Assembly (NCBI GenBank): GCA_015179025.1
Contig: WHUX01000021.1
Span: 62,001-126,000, forward strand
Source: Terfezia claveryi
Taxonomy: Eukaryota; Ascomycota; Pezizomycetes; Pezizales; Pezizaceae
DNA length: 64,000 nt
Reading direction: 5' to 3'
The first letter of the stretch is position 1, and each line of letters starts with the position of its first letter. Position numbers and translations under genes: made by a program. The notes beneath the pieces were generated by a model. It worked only from the letters and a program-made list of their open reading frames with translations. It ran no database searches and was not told where the DNA came from. This document shows positions 9,644 through 20,715 of the stretch, one piece after another.

Positions 9644-11760
9644 ATGGACAACTTCAACCCTGCCGACATAGATCTTGATGCCGACCTGTTTGGTAGTGAT
9701 GACCAAGAGCTTTTAAGCGATCATAATTTAAGTGATATACCTACAATCGCCTCCGAGTCCAACTATGACTTTGTGGACAATGCTATGTACTATGTCTATG
9801 CAACCTCTTGCTCTGGATCACAAGGAACACCATCCGAGGTTTCTACACTTACACCATCTGCCTCAGGCCCAACGCAATATTCTATAGTCGCAACGTCGCA
9901 GTTGAATCTGGCTTCATGGAACACAAATATCATACAATGGAAAAGCGTTTTGGCAATGTCGCTTATGCCGCAACAATCCTAAGCAGTATGCACGTGGGTC
10001 TACTAGGCATCCGATTGAGAAACAGCACCGTCTCACAGAAAGAGGACCGGAGTTACAAAACAGTATTATCCGACAAGCATTTTGAAACAGTATACCACGA
10101 ATCCAATTTAATAGTGATGTTTCTAAGCAGTTACTTATCCAGTGGATTTTGCTTTTGTCATATATCATTTCGTCAAGTTGAACAACCAAGCTTCCAGCTG
10201 CTACTTTCTTATCTATCTCCTACAACTGCAATTATACTGCCATTCCGCGCTCAATTCCACGTTCGAGTACTACTGTTCGTACTTGGACTATGCAACTCTT
10301 TACACAGCAGAAACAAGCGCTAATCCGCTTGTCTGTTAAAATCTCCTTATATTCTGCATTTTACATTTGATTTATGGACCTAAGGCGTCTATGTAGTGCA
10401 CATACTGGTGAAAACCAATGCCATATTCTTTTAACTCTTCTGTAAGAATATTCCTTCATTTATAAATTGGTTATTTTATACTGGATAAAGCGAGGAATAA
10501 TGACTCAGCTTTAACGTTTATCCCAATAGTTAAAAGAGCTGGGGATCGAATTTAATCCTGTGGAAAGCTGCTTGAGATGTATTGGCCATGTTATGAATCC
10601 TGTAGTAAAGCGCTTTCATATGGGCAAGGTTTTATTGGGTATGAAAATGGTCATGATACTGATATTATAGAATGGCGCAATTGCAGTCCATATAGCAAGC
10701 TTCACAACATTATTACCTATATTTGTTGGACTCCACAAAAACGAGAAGCGTTTGCTAAAACCACACAAGAAGCACAACCTGAGGAAAAAGTATTCAAGCT
10801 GATTACAGCTAATCTAACATGTTGAAACAGTGGTTCTAAGGATCTAAAAAGTACATTTGCATAATGCGTTTGAAGTTTTATGGCACGATATAATAGAGAT
10901 GGACTATAGCACGATCAACTGGATGTTGATGATTTGGGTAGAACTGCAAGATATTGTTACTATCCTGGAGCCATTTCATCGCTACACACTCTAGCTTGAA
11001 GGCCATCGAGGCAATGGTGCTCTTTATGACCTACTACCGACGATGGATCCCCTTCTTGAGCATTTAGAGACAGCTAAATCCAGTCATACTATTGCAAACT
11101 CCACTCCACACTTAATTACTGTACGTTCAATTCTTCTGAAATGGCGAAAGCTTGATAAATATAACATCTTGGCTGACTCCAAATACTGCTATATTGCAGT
11201 AGTTCTCTATCCGGGCATGAAATTTGAATACTTTGAGACCAACTGGGCAGAACAGTGAGAATACCCAACTTGGATTCCAAGTACTAGAGTCAAAGTAACT
11301 CTCCTACGGGAAACATGGTATGTCTAAATTTTTGCTCATAGTACTTATATTTTTTGGCTAATATAACTGTATTGAAGTTATAAGCAATCTCCATCTACTT
11401 CTGCAAACTTACCCTTCAACTTCTCTACTTCAACTTCCTCTACTTCAACTTCCTCTACTATAGACTCTACGTTAAACAATTGGAAGAACAAGCGTGCTCC
11501 CCGCATGCGTCAAAAGGATGAACTTGAACACCTTGTATCATCTACAATTGTTGAGTCCGACAATCCACGGCTCTGGTGGATTCAGCACCAAGCAGACTAT
11601 CCGCAGCTGTCTATTATGGCACTGAACTTGCTTTCGATTCCAGTTATGAGTTCTGAAGTGGAACGGGTGTTTAGTAGTACTCACTGGATTAATAGCAACA
11701 GACCGGCGGAACCGGCTTAAGGAGAATAGTATTGCAGCAGCAGAACATGAAGTCATGGCA
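9644..11760 (+). pseudogene. hAT-family transposase with BED finger, decayed
   Basis: Segments in shifting plus-strand frames match fungal hAT transposases in the expected order. An acidic N terminus starts at ATG 9644. A BED-type finger region follows (about 9910-10030: WQCRLCRNNPKQYARGSTRHPI). Next come ISFRQVEQPSFQLLLSYLSP (about 10165-10230) and IPRSSTTVRTWTMQLFTQQK (about 10245-10310). Then LHFTFDLWT marks the region of the first catalytic aspartate (about 10355). GIEFNPVESCLRCIGHVMN (about 10540-10600) carries the conserved C..H. MDPLLEHLETAK...VLYPGMKFEYFE (11043-11245) and the dimerisation motif LLSIPVMSSEVERVFSS (about 11625-11680) close the protein. Stops and at least four frame changes rule out function. 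I could not find its terminal inverted repeats. Confidence 0.85.
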
Positions 11761-11829
11761 AGGAGGAGCTGCAAACTCACAAAAGGCAAAGCGTCGACGG
11801 AAGCACAAATACCATCCCCGAACCATCCC

Positions 11830-12480
11830 CCCGCCCGACCAAGTCCAGGACCTGGAAAAGGTAAGGGCACAGATCCGGCGAAGGCGACGCTACCCCTGAC
11901 CACCCCCTTCCCCCAAAAAAATCACCACCATCAAAACGAGTACGAACCGTGGTATTTCACGCGGCACCAACAAATTACAAACCAGGCTTGATGCTCCGAT
12001 TGTTCGAGGAAGACAACAAGGGGATTCGAATTTCTCGGCATTCGCTGGCTGTCGTAGGAAGACAGAAGGGTCGGGAAGTTGGCATCGTCACTGGTTATCT
12101 ACATGGCGAAGGGGGCCGGCCCCACACGGGGGCTCCGCATGGGCAAAATACTCTTCCGCACCACAGCATATAACTGGAAGGGAACTGGAAGATATGAGGG
12201 ATGAGTTTTTCCACCGGGGACTGTGTTTGGATGAGGTTTTTGTAATTTCCTACTAGCGCTTGACTTTTCCACCTCCGGGTAATTTTTGGGTGAGGTTTTG
12301 GAGGGTTTTGTTTTCTTTTGGGTCGAGGTTCAGTCAGGCCTCTTCGGATCATCGGGGCAAGCCTGTTAATGACCGCATGGGACCTCGATCCACTTGAGTT
12401 CGTATATTTAGCATCGGACCTGGCAGATTAACTTGCCTTGTCCCTGAATCCTCCTCATGGACCCCTTACTGGGACCGAAT
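11830..12480 (+). pseudogene. Deleted LINE: ORF1 fragment joined to its 3' untranslated region
   Basis: At 11940-12175 the plus strand encodes pieces resembling ORF1 of Tad-like LINEs: VVFHAAPTNYKPGLM..EEDNKG, then in another frame GIRWLLSEDRRVGKLASSLV and RGLRMGKILFRTTAYNWKG. Sequence from about 12300 (TCAGTCAGGCCTC, GTTAATGACCGCATGGGACC, GGACCTGGCAG, CCCCTTACTGGGACCG) parallels the 3' untranslated region of the LINE at 17390-17770. There is no room for reverse transcriptase between them, so the copy is internally deleted. Its last bases resume at 14926, beyond a Harbinger insertion. Confidence 0.6.
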
Positions 12481-12711
12481 AGAGGGATTTTGTACACCCT
12501 GGTCAGTCAGTTCATCTGTCAGATATTAGTGTTGTTTCCACAGCAACATTACTAAGTAGGCTAGACTGTCTGCACAACCCATGCTTGTGCATTTTGACAG
12601 TCCTCTAGTCTGTCAGTTTAACTGACGGAAAAAATCTCTGTCAAACACACTGTCAATTAGATGTAAACAAACCAAAAAAACCACAACAACACTATAACAA
12701 CACATACCAAA

Positions 12712-13608
12712 ATGCCAGAACAACACCACCAAACCTCCAAAGAATCACAAGAACAGAGTCAATCTGACCAAAAACGAATACGTTATACTCCTGAGTTGAA
12801 ATTAAAGCTTATACAACTCTGCATCGAAAATGGTGATCACTATATTGAGACCACACCTGAGGATGATTTCTGGTCATATATACGAACTTTATTCATCTCT
12901 TTTACGGAATGCATTGTCGGAAATGGAAGCACTATACGCCGTAAAGTTGCTGATATAGTAAGTGAGCGAAAGGCTACGATTGCTGTACGACGAGTACAGT
13001 CGGGTGTAGCTGTTGCTCCACCTACGGACCTAGAGCAAGCAACTGATACCTGGATTGAATGGATGGATCGTCGTGGAGAGGAAAAACAAGCCAAGAATAC
13101 ACAATCTACACAGATTAAGCAGGAAAAGGAGAAGGCAGCAATCAAAAGACTGAATCTGACAAAGACACTATCTGAAAAACGGACCTTTCAAGAGGTTGCG
13201 ATAGTTGATTTAACAGATTCTGATTCTGTAAGAGATAAATGACGAAAGACTGGGCAAGCTTGGGCCAGTGGCAAGGATAAAGAAATGCAGGAGCACTGGG
13301 ATCGTATGGACCGACGAGATGAAGAAACATTAGGATTGATAAGGGATATATTGAATACTATATCATCTCCTACTATATCAACTCCCCCTACCAATAACTC
13401 CCCCGCCAACATACCCTCTGCCAGCCATGCTTCCTCCAGCCATGCTTCCTCTAGTACTGCACCCCCTATAAACTCCCCATCTGACAACTCCTTTCAGTCT
13501 TCAAGCAGTACAGAAGGTCGAGTTGCAACACTTGAAGCAGAGATATCAGAGATTCGGGGAACACAACTAGAGATCCTACGTATCTTATCAGAAATGCGTA
13601 AAGGATAA
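12712..13608 (+). pseudogene. Harbinger accessory Myb/SANT-like DNA-binding protein, one stop
   Basis: Two open stretches (12712-13239 and 13243-13608) are in the same frame and separated only by TGA at 13240-13242, most simply CGA to TGA. The joined gene would have 298 residues. The N-terminal third (RIRYTPELKLKLIQLCIEN..., about 24-95) looks like the Myb/SANT-type domain these proteins use to bind transposon ends. A Lys/Glu-rich region follows. The C-terminal part has MQEHWDRMDRRDEETLGLIRD, a Ser/Pro/Asn linker and a helical end (RVATLEAEISEIRGTQLEIL) suited to self-association. In the family it acts with the transposase and carries it to the nucleus and the termini. Confidence 0.7.
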
Positions 13609-13619
13609 TGTGGAAGGTA

Positions 13620-14827
13620 TGTGCTTACCAAATATTGTGATAATGTTGGTGGTTTTAAGAGGTTTTTGAATCGATCACTGATTTGGTTGTGGCGGCGTAG
13701 GCAGGTTTGACAATTGGTTAGAAGCACGGCAACCACATAATAGGCCCCTATAGAAGATAGACCAATTTGTTGTGATCTTTTTTTATCTCCATAGCTAAAT
13801 TGACTAATCACAATCCCAAATGCCCACTCAATAACAATGCGTGCACTCGACATCTGCACATTTGTTGCTAGCTGCTGAGGAGTAAGACTACCAACACTAT
13901 GGCGGCTTCGGAAGGGTCCAATTATACCATAGCTCAAAGAATAAGCTGGATCACCATATAAATAGAGTATTGAATCCCCTCTACTATCCCCCTATTCTCG
14001 ACAGCCTCAAATAGAGCTCGTAAATTTTGCTCAATCCCGCACTCCTTCTAGAGCTTCCAATCCCCAACTGGCCCAAACTCCGGTCCATATAAACTGCTTA
14101 TAAGACCATCTGGAGTTACAATTCCTTGATACTTGATTCCATGATATCCTTTATGCCCGGAATAGAAGTCTTCTTGATTAGCTGTAGGGCGTGCAATTGG
14201 GCGAACAGTCCCATCAATAAAGCCCCATATCCCATATATCCCAGGGCAAGCATCTGCAATAGTAGCTTCGTATCTCTTTAACTCAGCAAGTGTCAATCGC
14301 TGGAAATCCCATTCAAGCTTCTTATGATATCGCTTGTATAGATAATCAATTACACAATTGACTGTAATCGAGATCGCACTTCATGAGCAGTTAAAAATCT
14401 GCAACATATCCTTCAACCGTGTTGGCCATGCTAGTCGATAGAGCATTAAACATAGCGCTCGCTCGCCACTTGTAGGATATCCAAGACGCTTCATGGTTGT
14501 TTTGAACTCCTGTCCATCTAGATCAAAACATACCAGCAGCTGTGCTAACTCGGCCCTCGTAAACCGTAGGTATTCACGACACTCTATATCGCCCCACCAA
14601 AGTGTCCATGTAGCTTGTTCATAAGCCAAAGGTGGGCGGTAACGGTACCGGGGATAGGCTGCGCTGTTGGAGACATTAGCAAGCAATAATGCGCGGCGCC
14701 GCTGAAGCCTCCTCCGAAGCATTATCACCAGTAACAATACCAAAAGGAGCTGTCGCTTGTGGTTGTCCATACTGATACCAGTATTTTGATGTTTTTGCTG
14801 CAAGTATTTTTTTATTATATTATGCAA
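13620..14827 (-). pseudogene. PIF/Harbinger DDE transposase with stops and a frameshift
   Basis: The minus strand reads from ATG at 14827 through a basic N terminus and a helical region (ECREYLRFTRAELAQLLVCF) into the DDE_Tnp_4 fold. The catalytic residues are visible: GFIDGTVRPIARP (first Asp, about 14225), LYGDPAYSL (second Asp, about 13955) and IVIEWAFGI (Glu, about 13825). Lesions are TGA at about 14380 (context CS*SA, fits CGA to TGA), TAG at about 14047 (KL*KE), and a missing G in the G run near 13985 that shifts the frame just before the second Asp. Corrected, its length would be usual for the family, about 390-400 residues. No function is expected from this copy. Confidence 0.85.
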
Positions 14828-14925
14828 GATTGGACTACGTCTAAGCTGGTTAGCTAGACAGGCCAGCCCTGTCGTACATAACGTATGCGTAACTGACTGC
14901 CCAGGGTGTACAAAATCCCTCTAAT

Positions 14926-15136
14926 AGGAGTAATGAGTACCGGGAAAGCTGGTGAATAAGACTCCTTGACTGGGCACAAGACTACTTGTCTGTAACTTTG
15001 CTTTTTCCTTTTTGTGGTTTACTAGTTGTAGGCAGATTAGCGTCCTTGACTCAAATTTTGAAAGTATGATTCAGATACAAGCAAGGAGTCTTATTCACCA
15101 GTTTTCCCAGTATTTATTTATTTTTTTTAAAAAAAG
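14926..15136 (+). repeat. LINE 3' tail continued, split by a MITE
   Basis: AGGAGTAATGAGTA (14926-14939) continues the LINE tail from before the Harbinger element. After the MITE at 14940-15110 the sequence resumes as TA followed by a T/A-rich run with TTTTTTTTAAAAAAAG, matching the A/T run after the same motif at 9545-9560. Confidence 0.6.
14940..15110. mobile_element. Mariner-type MITE, 171 bp
   Basis: Inverted termini of 29 bp (14940-14968 and 15082-15110) differ at two positions and share GGTGAATAAGACTCCTTG. The element is flanked by TA at 14938-14939 and 15111-15112. It has no coding capacity. Size, ends and duplication fit a Tc1/mariner-derived MITE. Confidence 0.8.
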
Positions 15137-15905
15137 AAAATATTACTGTAAGTCATGGCAGACTGGTTGGATTTGAACAGACAGAACAAGTCCGTATATG
15201 TTAGTGCAACTAACTTCCCGGGAAAAACCCCAAAAACATCACGATTAGAGGTATTTTTTGGGTCGCCCGGTCAAACAAAACAATGAAAGAAATTGTCGGT
15301 TGCAAGGGGGGGGGGTCAGGGAGTTATTATAATCACTAACAAAAGATACAAAAAATACCTACTCTTGGCATTTTTTTGTATGGAGGAAGGTCAGGGAAGG
15401 TCGGGGAAGATGCCCATCTTCCCCACATAAACGTGTTTTTTACAAAGGTCAAAAAGAACCACAAAAACACCCCGAAAAGTATAGAAAGGAGACCAGTTCT
15501 GCCATAAAACCGATAACGGTCTACAACTCGATTTTTGTATGAAAAAAAAGAATACCGAAAGGTACAAAATGTTTTTTTTGTATGGGGAAGGGAAGACCGC
15601 CTAGTAATATTAATAGAGGAAGGCGGTCCCCCAACTCCTGGGGTAAACGTGACTTCCCCGATTTCTGGGGAAAAAAATGCCAAGTATAACGCGAAAAAAT
15701 AATAACAAGAGAAATCGCGAGCGAATCGAATGTAAACATCACCATCACCACGAACATACCTAACCCTCGAACAAAAAAAAAAATGCCAGCAGAGTGCCCA
15801 CAGTGTAGAAGAATATTGATCCCAAGGTGCGGCAGTTTGACAGATACAAATAGCCCGCTTTGTACGAACTGTGAAGCATCACTCCCCAGAAAATTATCAC
15901 GAACA
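15137..15905. other. Unassigned sequence with two GGGGAAG-rich segments
   Basis: No gene is supported. 15403-15424 is a perfect 10 bp hairpin (GGGGAAGATG, loop CC, CATCTTCCCC). TTTTTTGTATGG followed by GGAAGG-rich sequence appears at about 15372 and again at about 15572, so the stretch may hold a diverged duplication. Confidence 0.35.
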
Positions 15906-15910
15906 TAAAA

Positions 15911-16545
15911 TTACAGAAGATACGGTGTGGGCCAGAAGAATTGCAGGATATCTCGACTTTTGTTGAAAACTTCAAAGAAGGGGGAAGAGGTGAAGATGGA
16001 GGGTTGGGGATGTGGAACTGGAGTATGATGTGCCCGTTCCTCTTTCTTGTGAACTTGTTTTGGTGCCCGGGGCCTTATGTGTCGTGCGTTGCGACCTTTC
16101 GTCCGTCCAGCCAGGCGTCTACCTGTGGCATGATTATTGAGTCGGCTCCGTCCTCTCATAGCCCTCATATCTTCCAACTCAGACTCCCAAATCTTCCTCC
16201 ACCACCACTTGTCCGCCTCCTCCCTCCTCTCCTCTTTCTCCCTTCTCTCCCTCTTCTTCTTCCTCTCCTTTTCTTCTTCATCCTTCTTCTGCTTCCTCTC
16301 CTTCCTCCGCGACCACCACCACAGCCCCTGCCCACTCACCCAAATAAACACGAGGAAAGGAACCATGCTACTGCCGGCAGCAGATACAACAAACTGCCAC
16401 ACTCTTTCCTTGGGGCTTGGCTCGGCTGGGCAGGGTGCTGGGGCTGGACAGGGTGTTGGGGCTGGGAAGGGTGCTGGGGGCAGTTATTGGACCTGGGTGG
16501 GACCGTTACAGTAACTGTTTCGGTAATAGTCACTGCTGCGAGACA
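15911..16545 (-). pseudogene. Possible membrane-anchored coiled-coil protein, 5' part lost
   Basis: On the minus strand, after an acceptor-like CTGCAG at about 16560, the sequence encodes VTITETVTVTVPPR and a Pro/Gln/His-rich stretch (16530-16430), a composition common just outside the membrane in fungal surface proteins. In another frame (15911-16402) it continues as VVSAAGSSMVPFLVFIWVSG, a good membrane segment, then WWWSRRKERK, a strongly charged Lys/Glu/Arg helix of about 40 residues likely to be a coiled coil, and a basic tail. The frame change near 16410 could be a short intron or a frameshift. The 5' exon would fall where the truncated LINE starts, so the LINE may have destroyed it. 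I do not recognise the family, and the overlapping opposite-strand frames make this a tentative call. Confidence 0.35.
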
Positions 16546-16599
16546 ATGGTTGTCTGCAGACAGGTAATTCGGTGGGAGTGGTGGGCAGCTAAGTGGGGG

Positions 16600-17597
16600 G
16601 CTGCTAGACGAAGGATGGAGGGTGTGCCATACGGAAGATCAGGCCACACCGCATTCACCTTTGTCTCGGATGACAGGAGAGAGTATCCGTATTTAAAAGG
16701 GCATGGGTACCTGGGAGAGGAGGTCACAGTGTCAGATTCGGAATGACTTGTCATAGCACTATGCCTCGAAGCACACAAAGAGACCAGCATGATAGCCATC
16801 CTGTACGACTTCATGGCAGCTATATCCAGCACGGTCAACATCGCCAAAGGCCAGCCTGCAAGAGCGGGATCGAATCCGAGATATTAAGGCTTTTGGAGGA
16901 ACGACACACAAACCACCTAGACACCTCCATCTCTTGGGTCCGCTCGCATAACGGAATCAAGGGAAATGAGGTAGCCGACAAGCTAGCATCCTTCGCCTCC
17001 GCCCTAGGACAGATCTCCCTGTCCCCACCATTAGTAACAGAAGGTGGAATTAGACAGCTCTCCAAGGCAATCAGGACCGAGGCACGCACATCAAGAGGCT
17101 TCGGCGTACGGAGACCGGAATGGAATCGGCACCCACTCTCCGCATACACATGGCTGAGAACGGACAAAGGCCCTCAGAAACACTGGACACATCACCTTCG
17201 AGTGTCCAGATTTCAGCGACCAGAGAGCTGCCCTCGGCAGCGTCAAGGATTGGGATGATCTCGATCCTCCAATATGGATTCAAGCAAAGGACGGGGACGA
17301 CTGGGACGCGGTGGAAGCCTTCTTCAGCTTCATTTATAGGGGGATGGCCGGGAGGCGGGGCCCTTGAGAGTATGTTTCATTTGCTTATTCGGGTTCTCTT
17401 TTCGATGATTCTTGGATCGACATGGGCCCCAGTCAGGCCTCTCAGGGTCATCTGGCAGCTGCCGGTTAATGACAGAACGGGGACCCTGTGTCATTTGAAT
17501 TTAGATTTCTCCAGTCTTTCCTTTCTAGTCTCCTCTCTGAACTAGTTCGATTGTTGTTAGTTCTTCCTATCTTTGCTTTTGCCCTGCATAGGTAGTA

Positions 17598-17635
<38 letters not shown>

Positions 17636-17790
17636 TGCTTTCGCCATTCAGGGCCCTTAAGATTCAGTATATTGCGGTATATAGTCGCCGGACCTGGCAG
17701 GCTTGTCCTGAATCCACCCGGGTTTCAGGGTGGCTCCTCATGGTCCCCTTACTGGGACCGTATAAGAGTAAGTAATGAGTTTATGGGGGA
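16600..17790 (+). pseudogene. 5'-truncated Tad-like LINE: RNase H domain, zinc-finger end, 3' UTR and tail
   Basis: The plus strand encodes the C-terminal part of a LINE ORF2. Pieces in two frames give GHGYLGEEVTVSDSE (16695-16745), an RNase H active-site region, then IAILYDFMAAI, and SWVRSHNGIKGNEVADKLASF (16935-17000) with the RNase H histidine and last aspartate. The tail reads HITFECPDFSDQRAALGS and ends near 17370 (RGMAGRRGP). The 3' untranslated region (GTCAGGCCTC, GGACCTGGCAG, GGGACCGTATAAGAGTAAGTAATGAG) runs to an A run at about 17791-17808, with a second A run at 17611-17635. Reverse transcriptase is absent, as expected of 5' truncation. The same 3' motifs recur at 9461-9545 and 12300-12480. 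Confidence 0.75.
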
Positions 17791-17809
17791 AAAAAAAAAA
17801 AAAAAAAAT

Positions 17810-18117
17810 TGTGGGAGTTGATTACCTAATCTGCATGTGGGTACATCACTTGGTATCTGAGTCTCGCAATAGGATGTTAGCCAAAAGACTTTGAGAGAAA
17901 GGATTCTCTAGTTGCCTGTAGTATTATATGTTCATACATTGTTCCTTCCCTCCTCTAACTCCCCTGTCCGCTCTATATCCTTATGCCAAGCTTGCCAAGA
18001 TACCTCTACACTGCCCCCTCCTATAAAATAATACAATTAACTCAATAAAAATTCATCCATCTGCGCCCTTCTTCACTTTAATGGTGATCTTTCTAACCCT
18101 CCCGTACCTCTATCTCA
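17810..18117 (-). other. Presumed 3' end of the minus-strand gypsy element
   Basis: No gene. On the minus strand, GTTAGAGGAGGGAAGG (17944-17959) is a purine tract that could prime plus-strand synthesis just upstream of an LTR, of which little would remain before the LINE tail at 17808. This is inference from position. Confidence 0.3.
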
Positions 18118-20600
18118 TTTCTCCTCTTGACATTCTCCATTCTACCGGTTCCAGCCCTTTCATTCTGTAGTAGTTATCTACATATTCCTTGCTGTCCTTC
18201 AGCTGCTCCTTTGACAACTACTCGTTATGCTCATCATCAAATCCCCTCCATTTTACTAAGTATTTCCAATTCCTCCTATTTGTTCCTGTCCTCTCATGAT
18301 CCACTATCCTTTCTACTTCTTGCACTTCTCCATCTACCACTCGTCTCAGTGGGGGCAGTGGCAATGCCACTCTCTCTGGGTTGCCATCCTTCCCTTCCCC
18401 TTACTCCCGCAGATACCTCTTCAGCACCCCTACGTTCTGCACTTCCCCTATCCCCAAGTCTCTTGACAATTCCAGCTTTGCGGTATTCCCTCTTACCCAT
18501 ATTACTTTAAACGGCCCCGTGTAGCGATGGCGTAGTTTATTACTATCGGTGACTGGATTTGCATATGAGGACGGCAGGTGGGCTGTAGCCAGTAGCACAT
18601 CATCTCCAGCTTTAAAATCCACTGGTTGTCGCTGTGGGATTGCTGCTTCCTGCCAGGATTGAGCCTCTCGCAGCATACTCTTAGCATTATTGAGTATTGT
18701 AATGAGGGTCTCCTGGAATGCCTCTGCTGTCTCACTCCTTGCTATGTCATGACTAGCCCTTGCTGTCACCAGTCCCCCGATTGAATCCAATGGAATGCTT
18801 GGGACGTATCCTAGGTCACATTCGAATGGGGAATAGCCTATACTGCTATGTGTGCTACTATTGTATGCAAATTCGGCTAGACACAGTATCTTATCCCAGT
18901 TCTCAGTATATCGTGTGGCGAAGGTCTTCAGGTATCTGCCACATATATCATTCGCTTTCTCTACCTGGCCATCTGTCTGTGGGTGGAATGGAGTACTAGG
19001 GGTTAGGTTGGTCCCCAATTGCTTCTATAGCACTCTCCAGAATTCACTCATAAATCGCACATCCCGATCCGATACAATTTGTGCAGAGACTCCATGTAAC
19101 CTCATGTATTTGTCCATAAATAGCTAGGTGAATTCCTATACTGATGTTTCTTCCTTCATTCTAAACCACTGCACTCTCTTCGTTATATGATCTATAATTG
19201 TAGTAATATAGTTATTGCCATTCCCTTTGCTTGTAGGTAACCCTACTATAAAGTCAATTCCAATCCTGCTCCATCTTCCTTTCGGGATTGGCAATAGCAT
19301 TAAGGGACCCCGTTGTTTTGATAGCTTCACTCTCTAGCATGTATCACAGGTACTGACGTACGATTTCACTGAGGCTAGCATTCAAGGCCAGAAAAACCTT
19401 GTATTTAGTACTCCATATGTCCGGCTTGCTCCGAAGTGTCCCGCTAGTTCTGAATCATGGGCCTCATGAAAGAGTTGATGTCGCAATCCTCCACCTCGTG
19501 GGATGCAGATTTGCTCACCCGTAGCTATCAAGAGTAGGCCTGTTTCCTTATCTATCATGAATCTCTTCCTTCTGCTCTCTACCAAGGTCCCAAACTCCTT
19601 CCTCAAGCCACTTGTTGCTATACTTTCTTCCTCTTCTTTCTTTATCCATGTAAGAATTGGGCCAAAATATTTATCTATGCCATAATTTATTATTACTTCC
19701 TGTATCCACTCTTCTCCTGATACTACCGTATCTGCTAGCATTACTTCTCCCATTTCCTCAGTCTAGTTAGCATCTATTTTATTGTTACTATAGTCTGGCC
19801 TTCGGCTGAGAGCATCTGCTACTGCGTTCCGGGCCCCTGGCCAGTACTTAATATTATATTCGAAGTGTTGCAAAGTGTTCAGCATTCCCATTTGCCGAGT
19901 TGACAGTTTCTGCTGACATAGAATATATTGAATAGAAGCATGGTCCATGAATATCATAAAGGGTTGGCCATGTAAGTAGTACCTAAAGTGTATAATCGCT
20001 TCCTTAATCACTAATAGCTCTCGGTCATAGGTAGGGTATCGAGTTTCTACATCCTTAAACTTCCTGCTGAAGTACCCTATAACCTTATCATCACCTCCTT
20101 CAGCTAGTGCCTGCATCAAAACAGCCCCCATTGCGAACTTGCTAGCATCTGTCCTTAAGCTCCATTTCCCCCCTTTGCGGTCTGGTATCGCTAGAACTGG
20201 GGCCTTGGTAATCCTCCTCTTTAATGCTTGAAATGCACGTTCACAGTCCATAGTCTACATAAATGATTCCTTTATCTGCTGCCCACACACATATAGGGGT
20301 CTTGCAATCTAAGCATAATAGTGTATAAATTTCCTGTAGAATCCTGTGAGACCTAAGAACTCCTTGACATGCCGAGGCTTAGTCGGAGTTGGCCACTCCC
20401 GTACTGATGCCACCTTTCCTTCCTCTGTATATATACCCCATTCATCTACCCAGAAACCACAAAACTCGACCCCTCTCTTCGCAAAAAAACACTTACTAGA
20501 CTGCAATTTGAACCCCTCTTTCCGTAGTACCCCCAAAACTGCTGCCACATGCTCCTCATGTTCCCTTTGTGTAAGGAAGTGGCTTACTCATACCCTATGA
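18118..20600 (-). pseudogene. Ty3/gypsy chromovirus pol, minus strand, many stops
   Basis: One frame runs from about 20600 to 18118 and keeps the gypsy pol order: end of reverse transcriptase (FLTQREHEEHVAAVLGVLRKE; KEFLGLTGFYRKFI), RNase H (LRTDASKFAMGAVLMQAL; YDRELLVIKEAI, 20251-19763), an integrase zinc-binding region (HEAHDSELAGHFGASRT), integrase core (GRWSRIGIDFIVGLP; PFHPQTDGQVEKAN) and a chromodomain (EVERIVDHERTG...YLVKWRGFDDEHNE, about 18330-18160). At least eight in-frame stops interrupt it. Nearly all are TAG or TAA where the family has Gln or Trp (for example CDTC*RVK, EFT*LFM, SFM*TMDCERAF), consistent with CpA to TpA change on one strand or the other. The YxDD half of reverse transcriptase and all of gag are missing beyond about 20600. 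Confidence 0.9.
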
Positions 20601-20715
20601 CTAACCCTCTCCCTCACAAATGTATTTCTTATATATTTTCTTACTCAGCAAGCATCTCAAAATACACAACATTCTATGTACTGTCTACCTTGCTAATATT
20701 TCACATGCTTTCACA
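20600..20715. other. Junction between two gypsy elements
   Basis: A short AT-rich stretch, with repeated TTTCACATG just before the LTR, separates the truncated minus-strand gypsy from the presumed 5' LTR of the next one. Confidence 0.35.

Larger units (their letters stand above)
12481..14922. mobile_element. PIF/Harbinger DNA transposon with Myb-like and DDE genes
   Basis: A 2442 bp element with 32 bp terminal inverted repeats beginning AGAGGGATTTTGTACACCCT that differ at one position (12481-12512 and 14891-14922). It is flanked by AAT on both sides (12478-12480 and 14923-14925). Removing it and one AAT restores the LINE tail GACCGAATAGGAGTAATGAG, so the insertion point is certain. It has the usual two-gene layout of fungal Harbingers in convergent orientation: a Myb/SANT-like protein on plus and a DDE transposase on minus. 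Both carry inactivating changes, so this copy is dead but recent enough to keep near-perfect ends. Confidence 0.9.
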
